64,000 nt of DNA, from assembly GCA_964535215.1 (NCBI GenBank), contig CAZHST010000019.1, positions 1 to 64,000 on the forward strand, given 5' to 3'. The position numbers and the translations under genes were made by a program. Every line of letters starts with the position of its first letter. Positions within the stretch are counted from its first letter, which is position 1. Below, one piece after another: positions 7,839-16,274 of the stretch. The notes beneath the pieces are model-generated. The model was given only the letters and a program-made list of their open reading frames with translations. It was not told where the DNA came from and ran no database searches. The DNA is from JACQHM01 sp964535215 (GTDB taxonomy: Bacteria; Methylomirabilota; Methylomirabilia; Methylomirabilales; JACQHM01).

Positions 7839-9209
7839 CTAGGCCAGGACCCCTTCTTCCCTCAGCATCTTGAGGGCTTGCTCAAAGGCCCGAACCGTTT
7901 GTTCGATATCCTCATCCGAATGGACGGCGGAAACCCATCCGTGAAAGCCTGGGAAATCAACCCCGTTCAGGATCAGGGCCACGCGGAGCAGGTGATAGAG
8001 ATCGAGGTTGGGGTAGGAGAGGAGGGTCCAGTGGTTCAACGGTTCCCCGCTCCCCGGGCGCCCAACCCCCAAGTGGCGTGGCTCCAGCAGGAGATGAAAG
8101 ACCGAAGCCTCCCCGTAGACCCAGGCATCCACGTTAAGACGGGTAATCACCTCGTTCACCCCGTTTCGGAACAGCTCGGCGGCTCTCGCCGCCCGCTTCT
8201 GGGCCTCCCCGTCGGCGATCAGCTCCAGCATGGCCAGCCCGGCCGCTGCCGACAAAGGGTTGGCGTTGAAGGTCCCGGCATGGGCCACCTTCCGCCCCCG
8301 GCCCCCTAGGAGGTCATCCGAAAAGGCCAGGCGGTCCATGATCGCCGCCTTCCCCGCGACCGCCCCACCCGGGAGGCCCCCGGCCAGGATCTTCGCCAGG
8401 GTCGTGAGATCCGGGGTGACCCCGTAATACTCCTGGGCCCCGCCGGGGGCATACCGGAAGCCTGTGATCACTTCATCGAAGATCAGCACAACCCCTCTCT
8501 GGGCCGTCAGCTCCCGAAGGCCCTGGAGAAAACCAGGAGCCGTCGGAACGGTCCCGGCGGTGCCCCCTCCAGGCTCCAGGATAACGGCAGCCACCTCGTG
8601 CTCCCGAAGGAGGGCTTCGACCCGGGAGAGGTCGTTGGGAGGGGAGAGGAGGATATCCTGGAGCGGCCCGTCCGGCACCCCTGAGGAGAGGGGCTCGGCG
8701 TAAGGGGGCTTCACCCCGGCCATGGCATAATCGTGCCACCCGTGAAAGTGTCCTTCGAACTTGATGACCTTCGTCTTCCCCGTGTAGGCCCGGGCCAGGC
8801 GGATGGCCAGTTGTGTCGCTTCGGTTCCTGACATCGTGAACCGGACCGTTTCGGCGGAAGGGATGAGCCGCTTCACCGCTTCCGCCCACCGGACCTCCAG
8901 CTCATGACAGGCCCCGTAGTGGGTTCCCTTTTCAAGCTGCGCGGCAACGGCCCGGGTCACCTCAGGAGGGCAGTGGCCTAGGAGGAGGGCCCCATGACCC
9001 ATCCAGTAGTCAATCAACTCGTGGCCATCCACATCCCACTTGCGGGAGCCTTGGGCCCGCTCGACATAGAGGGGAAAAGGTTTCAAGTGACGGATATCAT
9101 GGGTGATCCCTCCAGGGATGCTCCCCTTTGCCCTCCGGAAAAGAGCCTCCGAAGTCGGATGGGCCCTCCGGTAGGCCTCCACGATCCTGGCTCCCCTCTC
9201 CTCCCTCAT
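7839..9209 (-). CDS. Class III aminotransferase, glutamate-1-semialdehyde mutase-like
   Basis: A 456-residue PLP enzyme. FDEVITGFR (244-252) with D245 contacts the cofactor nitrogen, and K273 (TTLAKILAGG) is the Schiff-base lysine. N-terminal RAKGSIPGG and GHFHGWHD are shared with HemL. Several spots differ from housekeeping HemL: a long N-terminal lead, THDIRHLKPFP, and a GHGALLLGH segment. It is in an export-related neighbourhood rather than with haem genes. I therefore call it a HemL-like aminotransferase or aminomutase of unknown substrate, not HemL itself. Confidence 0.85.
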   Translation of the reverse strand: MREERGARIVEAYRRAHPTSEALFRRAKGSIPGGITHDIRHLKPFPLYVERAQGSRKWDVDGHELIDYWMGHGALLLGHCPPEVTRAVAAQLEKGTHYGACHELEVRWAEAVKRLIPSAETVRFTMSGTEATQLAIRLARAYTGKTKVIKFEGHFHGWHDYAMAGVKPPYAEPLSSGVPDGPLQDILLSPPNDLSRVEALLREHEVAAVILEPGGGTAGTVPTAPGFLQGLRELTAQRGVVLIFDEVITGFRYAPGGAQEYYGVTPDLTTLAKILAGGLPGGAVAGKAAIMDRLAFSDDLLGGRGRKVAHAGTFNANPLSAAAGLAMLELIADGEAQKRAARAAELFRNGVNEVITRLNVDAWVYGEASVFHLLLEPRHLGVGRPGSGEPLNHWTLLSYPNLDLYHLLRVALILNGVDFPGFHGWVSAVHSDEDIEQTVRAFEQALKMLREEGVLA

Positions 9210-9224
9210 GACGCCTCCACCGGG

Positions 9225-9497
9225 CTATGCCCCGAACAGTCGCCGCCGAAGCTGGAAGAGATCCAGCTTCCTGCGGAGGGCGGCTTCCTCCATTCTAAAC
9301 TTAAAGGCCTTCCTCCCCTCGATGAAGAGGACAGGGACCTCCTCTTTGTACCGATCGTACAGGGTTGGATCCCCCTCGATGTCCACCTCCCGAACCTCCA
9401 GCGGGTAGTGACCTCGAACCTTCTCCAAGACGGCCTTCATCTCCTCGCAAAGGCCACAACCCGCCTTGGTGTAGAATTCAACCTGGATCCGCTTCAT
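9225..9497 (-). CDS. Glutaredoxin-like protein (DUF836 family)
   Basis: A 90-residue thioredoxin-fold protein. The redox motif C14-G-L-C17 is followed by a helix, and the cis-proline strand reads EEVPVLFIEG. The length and the CGLC motif fit the small glutaredoxin-like DUF836 group found beside many housekeeping genes. Probably a cytoplasmic dithiol reductant. It is the first gene of the leftward block, with a good promoter at 9552-9580, and is divergent from dnaA across the origin region. Confidence 0.85.
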   Translation of the reverse strand: MKRIQVEFYTKAGCGLCEEMKAVLEKVRGHYPLEVREVDIEGDPTLYDRYKEEVPVLFIEGRKAFKFRMEEAALRRKLDLFQLRRRLFGA

Positions 9498-9551
9498 GAG
9501 CCCCAGGATGACCTTAACCCTTGTCCCCTCGAATGGGAAACTTTAGGACAA

Positions 9552-9580
9552 GAGATACCACAGGTCATCCAACCTGTCAA
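9552..9580 (-). promoter_or_regulatory. Promoter of the leftward operon starting with the glutaredoxin gene
   Basis: On the minus strand, -35 TTGACA (9575-9580) and -10 TATCTC (9552-9557) have a 17-base spacer. The start codon of the glutaredoxin-like gene is 55 bases further on. Confidence 0.45.
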
Positions 9581-9879
9581 CGCCGCGGCAACCTGATCCT
9601 CCGATCCGAGGGGGAGACCCCCGGCCTGCAAAAGTCGGTAACACCAACGTGACACGGCCTGCCGACCCTTCCCGCCTGTCCGGACGCCCCTCCGCACCCC
9701 CCTAGACTTTCAAAGCCTTGTCAAAAGGCCACCCGGGAGGCGGGAGCGATGCCGAAGAGAGGTTTTTCAAGGGGTTCCACAGGGTTGAAAAAGGTCTTGA
9801 CAGGAGGAAAAGAGGTAGGGTAGAAGGGTGATCATCCTGCTTGATCCCGAGGATGAGCGAGCGAACCCGGTGAAAGGAG

Positions 9880-10360
9880 GAGAGCTTTCCACAACCAGGG
9901 ATTGGTTTAAACACGTAGGCAAAGGCAGGATTTTCAGATGCTTCTTTTTCACAATCCCTTTGGCTTATCCACACCTGTGGATAACCTTGTGGATACCAGA
10001 AGCTGCCCCCTGCCTACTCTTCCGGATGCTATCCTCAGGAATGTTCCCTCCTACCGGCCTGTTCCAACATCAGGGAAACTGTGGATAAGACGTCCAAGAA
10101 ACCGAGAGGAAGAGGAGGTCAATGGCTTTCCCCCTGGGAGATTCCACCCCCTTTACCTGCCCATTTTTCCACACGCTCCTCTCCAACGCTTGGACGAGGA
10201 CTTCGAAAGTTTTGCCGGATCAGGGATCCTTCGCTTTCCACATCTGTGGATAACCCTGTGGACACGGAAGCCCTTCACCCGTCTTCTCTTTCACCGCGGG
10301 GGCCCTAATAGCCTGTTCCCGGTGGAATCCTCTTCTGCGAGGAGGTTGTGGATAACGTCT
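9880..10360. other. oriC: Probable chromosomal replication origin (oriC) with DnaA boxes
   Basis: The stretch 9498-10374 has no gene. It holds perfect DnaA boxes (TTATCCACA or its complement) at 9965-9973 (+), 9976-9984 (-), 10080-10088 (-), 10245-10253 (-) and 10347-10355 (-). One-mismatch boxes lie at 9988-9996 (-, GTATCCACA) and 10165-10173 (+, TTTTCCACA), with weaker ones at 9885-9893, 10234-10242 and 10257-10265. Two clusters share the layout box, inverted box, third box (9965-9996 and 10234-10265). A pyrimidine-rich, AT-richer stretch (about 9930-9970) adjoins the first cluster and could be the unwinding element. The position directly upstream of dnaA is a classic origin location. I see no promoter-like pair that is clearly real for dnaA apart from a TTGACA at 9795-9800. 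Confidence 0.75.
10347..10355 (-). promoter_or_regulatory. DnaA box at the dnaA translation start
   Basis: A perfect TTATCCACA (minus strand) lies 19 bases before the dnaA ATG and just before its GGAGGGA ribosome site. Bound DnaA here could repress its own gene. Confidence 0.6.
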
Positions 10361-10374
10361 GGAGGGACCGACCG

Positions 10375-11736
10375 ATGAGCTTAAGATTGTCGCCAGCCAC
10401 ATCCAGGAAGCTTTGGGAAGATGCCCTTTCCATCATCCAGGGGAGGCTCCCCCACCAGACCTTTGAGACCTGGTTCAGCCCCCTCATCCTGGAGCCTGAT
10501 GAGGAGGCGGATCACCGGCTACGCCTCCTCGTCCCCAACCAGTTCTTCAAGGATTGGTTTGAGGAGCACTACCTTGGCCTCTTAAGAAGCGTCCTGGCCG
10601 ACCTGGCCTCTACCGAGATTGAGGTCGTACTCCTCGTCCAGGAAAGGGGGGCCCCTCTAGAGGGGACCAAGGGGGAGGTGGCCACCCGACGTCCCTTCCG
10701 CCGTGAGCGGGACCCTGGGACGGCCTTGAACTCGAAGTACACCTTCGAAACCTTCGTGGTGGGATCCTCAAACCAGTTCGCCCACGCAGGGGCCCTGGCC
10801 GTGGCCGAGCAGCCAGCCAAGGCGTATAATCCCTTGTTTATCTACGGTGGGGTAGGACTGGGGAAGACCCATCTGCTCCACGCCATCGGAAACCGCGCCC
10901 TGGAAAAGCATCACCCGATCCGGGTCTCCTACGTTTCCTCGGAGAAATTCACCAACGACTTGATCAACGCCATCCGCTTCGACTCCACCGTCGAGTTCCG
11001 GAACCGGTACCGGAACCTGGACATCCTCCTGATTGATGACATCCAGTTCATCGCCGGGAAGGAGCGGACTCAGGAGGAGTTCTTCCATACCTTTAACGAC
11101 CTCTACGACAACGCCAAGCAGATCGTCATCTCCTCTGACAGCCTCCCCCGGGAGATCCCGACGCTGGAGGAGCGGCTCCGCTCCCGGTTCGAGTGGGGAC
11201 TGATCGCTGACATCCAACCCCCAGACTTAGAGACAAAGGCCGCGATCCTCCGAAAGAAAGCCGAGCTGGAACATGTGACGCTCCCCGATGAAGTCTCCCT
11301 CTTCATCGCGAAAAAAGTCCAGTCCAACATCCGGGAGCTGGAAGGCTCCCTCGTCCGGCTCATCGCCTACGCCTCTCTGACCGGACGCCGGATCGACCTT
11401 GACCTGGCCCAGGAGGTCTTGAAGGACCTGGCCGAGGAGCGGGAACGCCTCATCACCATCCCTGTCATCCAGCAGGCCGTGGCCGAGTACTACCGGGTGA
11501 AGGTTGACGATCTCAAGTCAAAGGAACGCCATAAATCCATCGTCTTGCCCCGACAGATCGCCATGTACCTTTGCCGGACCTTGACCAGCTCCTCCTTCCC
11601 GGACATCGGCCAGGCCTTCGGGGGCAAGGACCATACCACGGTTCTTCATGCCTACGAGAAGATCAAGAAGCGGATAGCCCAGGACGATGCCTTTCGACGC
11701 CAGATCGAAAACCTCGCCGCCTCCATCGGCCGCTGA
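10375..11736 (+). CDS. dnaA: Chromosomal replication initiator DnaA
   Basis: A 453-residue initiator that binds DnaA boxes and opens the origin. Domain I (about 1-85) includes the helicase-interacting LPHQTFETWF. The linker is short (about 95-115). Domain III is the AAA+ module, with Walker A GGVGLGKT at 158-165, Walker B LLIDDIQF and the family's YVSSEKF and IRELEGSL motifs. Domain IV carries the DNA-binding signature SSFPDIGQAFGGKDHTTV. I chose the ATG at 10375 because GGAGGGA precedes it at ideal distance; a GTG at 10348 would add nine residues and would start inside a DnaA box. No dnaN, recF or gyrB follows, which is unusual. Confidence 0.98.
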   Translation: MSLRLSPATSRKLWEDALSIIQGRLPHQTFETWFSPLILEPDEEADHRLRLLVPNQFFKDWFEEHYLGLLRSVLADLASTEIEVVLLVQERGAPLEGTKGEVATRRPFRRERDPGTALNSKYTFETFVVGSSNQFAHAGALAVAEQPAKAYNPLFIYGGVGLGKTHLLHAIGNRALEKHHPIRVSYVSSEKFTNDLINAIRFDSTVEFRNRYRNLDILLIDDIQFIAGKERTQEEFFHTFNDLYDNAKQIVISSDSLPREIPTLEERLRSRFEWGLIADIQPPDLETKAAILRKKAELEHVTLPDEVSLFIAKKVQSNIRELEGSLVRLIAYASLTGRRIDLDLAQEVLKDLAEERERLITIPVIQQAVAEYYRVKVDDLKSKERHKSIVLPRQIAMYLCRTLTSSSFPDIGQAFGGKDHTTVLHAYEKIKKRIAQDDAFRRQIENLAASIGR

Positions 11737-11891
11737 TCCTCCACCGGTGGATCCAGATTCCCCAACGAGGACCCAGCCTCGATGGGATGGCACTCCTGCA
11801 GGAAACACCCAGGGTTCGGAAATCGACTCCAGGGCAAAACAGACCGCCCCGGATGTAACCCATCGGGTTTCAAGAGCTGAGGAGATAGTCC

Positions 11892-12605
11892 ATGCTGTTC
11901 TTCCGACAGATCCTCCAGGAGGAGACCGGGTGTCTCTCCTACATCCTCGGCTCCCCCCAGGCCGGTGTGGCTGCTGTCGTTGATCCCCGGGAGGAGATCG
12001 AAACCTATCTGGAGATGGCCGGAAGGGAAGGCCTCACCATCACCCACCTCTTCGAAACCCACATCCACGCCGACCACCGCTCGGGCGCGAGGAAGCTGGC
12101 CCAGGAGACGGGGGCCAGGATCCATCTCCACGAAGCCTCCAAGGCGAAGTTCGACCATGTCCCGGTCAAGGACGGTGACGAGCTTGACCTTGGCACCGTC
12201 AAGGTCAAGGTCCTCCACACGCCGGGGCATACCCCGGAGAGCATTTCCCTCCTGATAGACAACCGGCTCCTCCTGACGGGTGATACCCTCTTCGTCGGAT
12301 CCATCGGTCGGCCGGACTTCGTCGGGGGGGATGCGGAGCAACTCTACGACACCTTGTATAACAAGCTCATGCGCCTCGCCGACTACATTGCCATCTTCCC
12401 CGCCCACTTTGGGAAATCCCCATGCGGCGGTGGGCTGGGAAGCCTGACGGTCTCGACCATCGGGTACGAGCGGCGGTTCAACTATGCCCTAAACATCCCG
12501 ACCAAGGAGATCTTCGTCAAGTTCGTCAAGGCCCAGATCCCTCCTCCACCCCCCGACTTCGAGCGCATCATCCGAATCAATCGAGGGGAAGAGGAAACTG
12601 CTTGA
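11892..12605 (+). CDS. Metallo-beta-lactamase-fold hydrolase, persulfide dioxygenase-like
   Basis: A 237-residue protein with the metal motif THIHADH (H57, H59, D61, H62), then H113 (TPGHTPES) and D131 (GDTLF). The segments HADHRSGARKLA, GDTLFVGSIGRPDF and YPAHFG-like FPAHFGKSPCGGG are those of the ETHE1/Blh group of the glyoxalase II superfamily. These use one iron to oxidise glutathione persulfide, or act as thioesterases. No rhodanese domain is fused. It follows dnaA by 155 bases; that gap holds a 12-base palindrome (11740-11751). Probably cytoplasmic sulfide or thiol metabolism. Confidence 0.8.
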   Translation: MLFFRQILQEETGCLSYILGSPQAGVAAVVDPREEIETYLEMAGREGLTITHLFETHIHADHRSGARKLAQETGARIHLHEASKAKFDHVPVKDGDELDLGTVKVKVLHTPGHTPESISLLIDNRLLLTGDTLFVGSIGRPDFVGGDAEQLYDTLYNKLMRLADYIAIFPAHFGKSPCGGGLGSLTVSTIGYERRFNYALNIPTKEIFVKFVKAQIPPPPPDFERIIRINRGEEETA

Positions 12606-12641
12606 CGAAGAGGGTACCGGGCTTGTGGGAAAAGGGAGGAA

Positions 12642-12830
12642 TCAGAGGAGGCGGATCCCGTGCTTCACCGCCTCCTGGACGAGGCCGAGCCGGTGCCGCT
12701 TCCGCTCGAATTCCTCCACCGTGGAGCAGAAAGGCTGGAGAGCGATCTCCCCTTTCCATCGGCGAAGGATCTCGGCCATCCGGTCGGGGAGGAACTGGCC
12801 GTGCAAATCACCAATCAGCGTTTTTCCGTG
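12642..12830 (-). pseudogene. C-terminal remnant of an MNT-type nucleotidyltransferase
   Basis: On the minus strand, a frame ending at the TGA 12642-12644 reads about 60 residues: DLHGQFLPDRMAEILRRW, then EIALQPFCSTVEEFERKR and LGLVQEAVKHGIRLL. This layout (a Pro/Asp-Arg segment, Trp-x-Gly, a Phe-Cys-Ser-Thr-x-Glu-Glu-Phe-Glu run, then Leu-Gly-x-Val and Gly-Ile) is that of the C-terminal end of minimal nucleotidyltransferases. The catalytic GSxxxG...DxD half is absent, and upstream the frame runs into the coding region of the M16 protein. No convincing start codon exists (a TTG would give about 54 residues). I infer a decayed fragment left when the two genes were joined end to end. Confidence 0.5.
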
Positions 12831-14170
12831 GGGAGGGAAATGTTCGCTTTGGCCTGGTCGGCCACCACCACCAAGGCGAGGTGCTCCGGATCTAAATATT
12901 TCCTCGCCACCTGGAGCACTTCCTCCTTTGTCACCCCCCGGATCAGCTCCGGGTACCGCTCCACGTAATCCAGACCTAACCCGTAGAATTCGATGGCCGT
13001 CAGGAGACTGGCGATCTCGGCATTGGTGTCCAGGCGGAGGGGAAAACTCCCGATGAGATACGCCTTGGCGTCGGCCAACTCCTGGTCGGTCACCAGCTCC
13101 TCCCGGATCCTGCGGATTTCCTTCAGGATCTCCTCAATAGCGGGCTGGGCCGTCTCGTTCTTCGTCTGGAGGCTGACGATGAAAGGGCCAGGATAGAGCC
13201 TGGCCATGAAATGGCTCCTGATATCATACGCCCACCCCTTCTCGTCCCGGATGTTCGCCATGAGGCGGGAGGCAAAACCCCCGGAGCCCAGGATATAGTT
13301 CATGACCTGGACGGCGTAGAAGTCAGGATTCCCCCGACTGATCCCGAGATGGCCCAGGACGATATTGGCCTGGGTGAGGCTTTTGTCAATCTTTTTGACC
13401 GTCAAGCTCTCTAATGAGGGAGGGGAAGGAAGGAGCGGGTCGGGGGCATTCCCCCGTTGCCAGTCGCCGAAGAGGGCCCTGAACCTCGCCACGATCTCTT
13501 CGACCCCCACGTCCCCCACCACGGCCACAATGGTCCGCTCGGGCCGGTAATAGGTCGCGTGGAAGGCCTGAAGGTCTTTCCTGGTGATCCGCCGGAGACT
13601 CTCCTCGGTCCCTTCTAAGGGCCAGCCGTAGGGGTGGTCCCCGAAAATGAGGGCGGCAAAGGCCTCTTCCGCCACGACCCCAGGTTCCTCCTGCTTCTTC
13701 CTGATGGCCGCGAGGGTCTCGTTCACCTTCCTCCGGATCTCCTCCTCGGCAAAGACAGGGTTCAAGAGGATGTCGGCCAAAAGATCCAGACCGAGGTCCA
13801 GATCCTTTTTCAGCACGGTGAGGGAGATCGAGGCCGAGTCGATCCCGCCGCTCGACCCCAAGGAGCCGCCGACGAACTCGATGGCCTCGCTGATCTCCAA
13901 GGCCGACCTCCTCTTCGTCCCGCGGGTTAATAGCCCGGCGGCGAGGTTCGCCAATCCGGCCTTCTCCTCTGGCTCCAGGACCGATCCCGCCCTGATCAGC
14001 ACCTGAACGGTGACGATGGGGAGGGACCGCTTCTCCGAGACAAGGAGGGTCAAGCCATTCTCCAGGACGATCCTCCTGGCCAGGGGCTCCCCCGCCTGTA
14101 CAGGGGCCCCAACCAGGACCAAGAGGACGATGAAAAAGAGTCGTTGGACGATCCCCCGTACCAATGCCAT
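12815..14170 (-). CDS. M16 peptidase-like protein, non-catalytic partner
   Basis: A 451-residue exported protein with a signal peptide (about 1-26) and the two half-domains of M16 (pitrilysin/MPP) proteins. At the position of the zinc motif it has no HxxEH, only the segment GLANLAAGLLTRGT. It keeps the family surroundings (VLIRAGSVLEPEEKAGLAN, ILGSGGFASRLMANIRDEKG). It is therefore probably the inactive half of a heterodimer with the catalytic M16 protein encoded 9 bases upstream, as in bacterial PqqF/YmxG-like pairs. Likely periplasmic. Its 3' end overlaps the nucleotidyltransferase remnant. Confidence 0.9.
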   Translation of the reverse strand: MALVRGIVQRLFFIVLLVLVGAPVQAGEPLARRIVLENGLTLLVSEKRSLPIVTVQVLIRAGSVLEPEEKAGLANLAAGLLTRGTKRRSALEISEAIEFVGGSLGSSGGIDSASISLTVLKKDLDLGLDLLADILLNPVFAEEEIRRKVNETLAAIRKKQEEPGVVAEEAFAALIFGDHPYGWPLEGTEESLRRITRKDLQAFHATYYRPERTIVAVVGDVGVEEIVARFRALFGDWQRGNAPDPLLPSPPSLESLTVKKIDKSLTQANIVLGHLGISRGNPDFYAVQVMNYILGSGGFASRLMANIRDEKGWAYDIRSHFMARLYPGPFIVSLQTKNETAQPAIEEILKEIRRIREELVTDQELADAKAYLIGSFPLRLDTNAEIASLLTAIEFYGLGLDYVERYPELIRGVTKEEVLQVARKYLDPEHLALVVVADQAKANISLPTEKR

Positions 14171-14179
14171 CTCCCCCCT

Positions 14180-15541
14180 CTACCTTTGACCCATAGGCTC
14201 GTAAGAGGTTTGACCGGCCCCCACCCCCGCTTTCACCGGGATTAAGATCCCCACCGTCCGGTTATCCTCAACCAGGTACGTCCTCGCCACCCGCAGGATG
14301 TCTTCCTTGGTGACCTTCCTGATCCCGGGGAGATACTCTCCCCAGAGCCGCCAATCCCCCATCACCTCGTATCTGCCCAACGCCATCGCCAGCGCAAAGA
14401 TAGAATCCTGGCCCATGAGGAACGACGCCTCCAACTGGTTCTTGGCCTTCTGGAGCTCTCGATCCGAGACCGGTTCCCGTTTCAGCCGTTCGATCTCTTC
14501 ATTGAGGGCCTTCTCGACCTCCTCAACCCCTTTCCCCGGCATGACCGAGGCGTAGAAGTAGAAAAGATTCGGATCCTTACTGATCCGGAGATAGTCGCCC
14601 CCGGCGAAGAGGGCGAGCTGTCGCTCGTACACGAGACTCCTGTAGATCCGGGAGCTTCGCCCGGCGGAGAGGATGGTCTCCAGGACGTCCAAGGCATACG
14701 AATCTGGATGGGTGAGGTTTGGGACATGGTAGGCCATGTAGATGAAAGGGAGTTCGGCTTCTTTTTTGAGAAACACCCGTCGTTCCCCCCGCTGGGGAGG
14801 TTCTTTGACCCGCACGGCTGGAGGCTCGGGGCCGCGAGGGATCGACCCGAAATAGCCCTCGATCTTGGGAAGGATCTCCTCCCTTTTGAAATCCCCCACG
14901 ATGACCAGGACGGCGTTGTTGGGGACGTAGTAGGTCCTGTAGTGCTCGAGGAGATCCTCCCGGGTGAGCCCTTCGAGGTCCGAGGCCCATCCGATGACGG
15001 GGTTCCGGTACGGGTGGACCTTGAACGCTACGGCCTCTACCTCCTCGCCCAGGGCCGCAACGGGATCGTCCTCGCTTCGGAGCCTTCGCTCCTCCATGAC
15101 GACGTCCCGCTCGGAAAGGACCTCCTTGGGATCCAGCAGGAGGTTCCGCATCCGGTCCGCCTCCAGCTCTAAAGCCAGCTCCACCTTCTCCTTTGCGAAG
15201 TTCTCAAAATAGGCGGTGTAGTCGGAGCTGGTAAAGGCATTGTCCTGGCCCCCGTTTCGCTGGACGATCCTTGAAAACTGCTTTGGCCCATACTTCTCCG
15301 TCCCTTTAAACATCATATGCTCCAAGAGGTGGGAGAGACCGGTCTTCCCCGGCACCTCATTTCGAGACCCCACCTTGTACCAGATCTGGACAGTGACGAC
15401 GGGGGCCTTGGGCTCCTCCAGGAGGAGGACCTTCAGGCCGTTCGAGAGCGTCGTCTCGAAGACCCGCTCCGCAAGCTGGGCCCCAGCCACCCCGGGGAGG
15501 ACCAGCATCATCACCAGGAAAACCAGGACACGCTTGGTCAT
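14180..15541 (-). CDS. M16 family zinc peptidase, catalytic partner
   Basis: A 453-residue exported metallopeptidase with a signal peptide (about 1-22). The inverted zinc motif H71-L-L-E74-H75 is followed about 76 residues later by the third ligand, a Glu in ELALELEADRM. A C-terminal half-domain carries SAGRSSRIYRSLVYERQL. It would degrade short peptides in the periplasm as a heterodimer with the next gene. I chose the ATG at 15541, which follows GAGGAA at good distance; the frame is open eight codons further up. Confidence 0.93.
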   Translation of the reverse strand: MTKRVLVFLVMMLVLPGVAGAQLAERVFETTLSNGLKVLLLEEPKAPVVTVQIWYKVGSRNEVPGKTGLSHLLEHMMFKGTEKYGPKQFSRIVQRNGGQDNAFTSSDYTAYFENFAKEKVELALELEADRMRNLLLDPKEVLSERDVVMEERRLRSEDDPVAALGEEVEAVAFKVHPYRNPVIGWASDLEGLTREDLLEHYRTYYVPNNAVLVIVGDFKREEILPKIEGYFGSIPRGPEPPAVRVKEPPQRGERRVFLKKEAELPFIYMAYHVPNLTHPDSYALDVLETILSAGRSSRIYRSLVYERQLALFAGGDYLRISKDPNLFYFYASVMPGKGVEEVEKALNEEIERLKREPVSDRELQKAKNQLEASFLMGQDSIFALAMALGRYEVMGDWRLWGEYLPGIRKVTKEDILRVARTYLVEDNRTVGILIPVKAGVGAGQTSYEPMGQR

Positions 15542-15568
15542 CACGGTTCCTCGACGCGAGAGCAAACG

Positions 15569-16267
15569 TTACCGGCCCGGGAGCAGAAGGCCAAAGAGAT
15601 ACCCGATCGCGGCCGCCCCCATCGCGATGCCGAAAAATTCCAACCCGGATCGCAGGAAGGGGTTCTCCGCCAGGTACGCCTTGATGACTCCAATCCCGAA
15701 GAGGGAGAGGCAGGACAGAACCACCGCCACCCCCAGGGCGGTAAACGCGGAGAAGAGGAGATAGGGGAGGAGGGGGATGAAGGCCCCAACGGCGAAGGAG
15801 AGGCCGATGACCAGGGCATCCGTCAGCGGCTGACGGATCTCCAGGCTTCCCAGGCCCAAGACCTTCTCCTGGAACGTCTTGAAGAACGCTTTTTCTTCCT
15901 CCTGGAGCAGCCTGACGACCCGGTACGCTCGTTCCTTCGGGAGCCCCTCCTCCTCCAGGGCCTTTCGCAAGTCATCGTGGGCCAGGTAGGGCTCCGCCTC
16001 AAACCTCCGGCGCTCCTCCAAAACCTCCCGCTCCAAGACCTCACGCTCCGCCTTGGTGGAAAGGTAGCCACCGGCGGCCATCGAGAAAGCCCCAGTAACC
16101 AATTCCACAAACCCTCCTAACAGAACCAGGGTGTTATCGGCCGTAGCCCCATGGAGGCCGGCGACAAAACCAACGGTGCTGATAAGGCCATCCTGCATCC
16201 CGAAGACGACCTCCCGGATCCGACCCTTCCGCTCGATCCGCCTCCGCTTCGCAGCTAACGCACCCAT
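15569..16267 (-). CDS. VIT1/CCC1-family iron or manganese transporter
   Basis: A 232-residue membrane protein. The first helix carries FGMQDGLISTVGFVAGL, the hallmark of VIT1 transporters, and the second MAAGGYLSTKAE. Residues about 75-140 form the charged cytoplasmic metal-binding hairpin rich in Glu (EREVLEREVLEERRRFEAEP). Three more helices follow. The family moves Fe2+ or Mn2+ out of the cytoplasm. It lies 27 bases upstream of the M16 pair and 7 bases downstream of the peroxiredoxin, so metal detoxification and peroxide defence may be co-expressed. Confidence 0.88.
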   Translation of the reverse strand: MGALAAKRRRIERKGRIREVVFGMQDGLISTVGFVAGLHGATADNTLVLLGGFVELVTGAFSMAAGGYLSTKAEREVLEREVLEERRRFEAEPYLAHDDLRKALEEEGLPKERAYRVVRLLQEEEKAFFKTFQEKVLGLGSLEIRQPLTDALVIGLSFAVGAFIPLLPYLLFSAFTALGVAVVLSCLSLFGIGVIKAYLAENPFLRSGLEFFGIAMGAAAIGYLFGLLLPGR

Positions 16268-16274
16268 CCTACCT

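Noticed and set aside
7839..9209. Naming the class III aminotransferase hemL
   Set aside because: It shares the fold and key motifs, but differs from HemL in several conserved segments and is not among haem genes.
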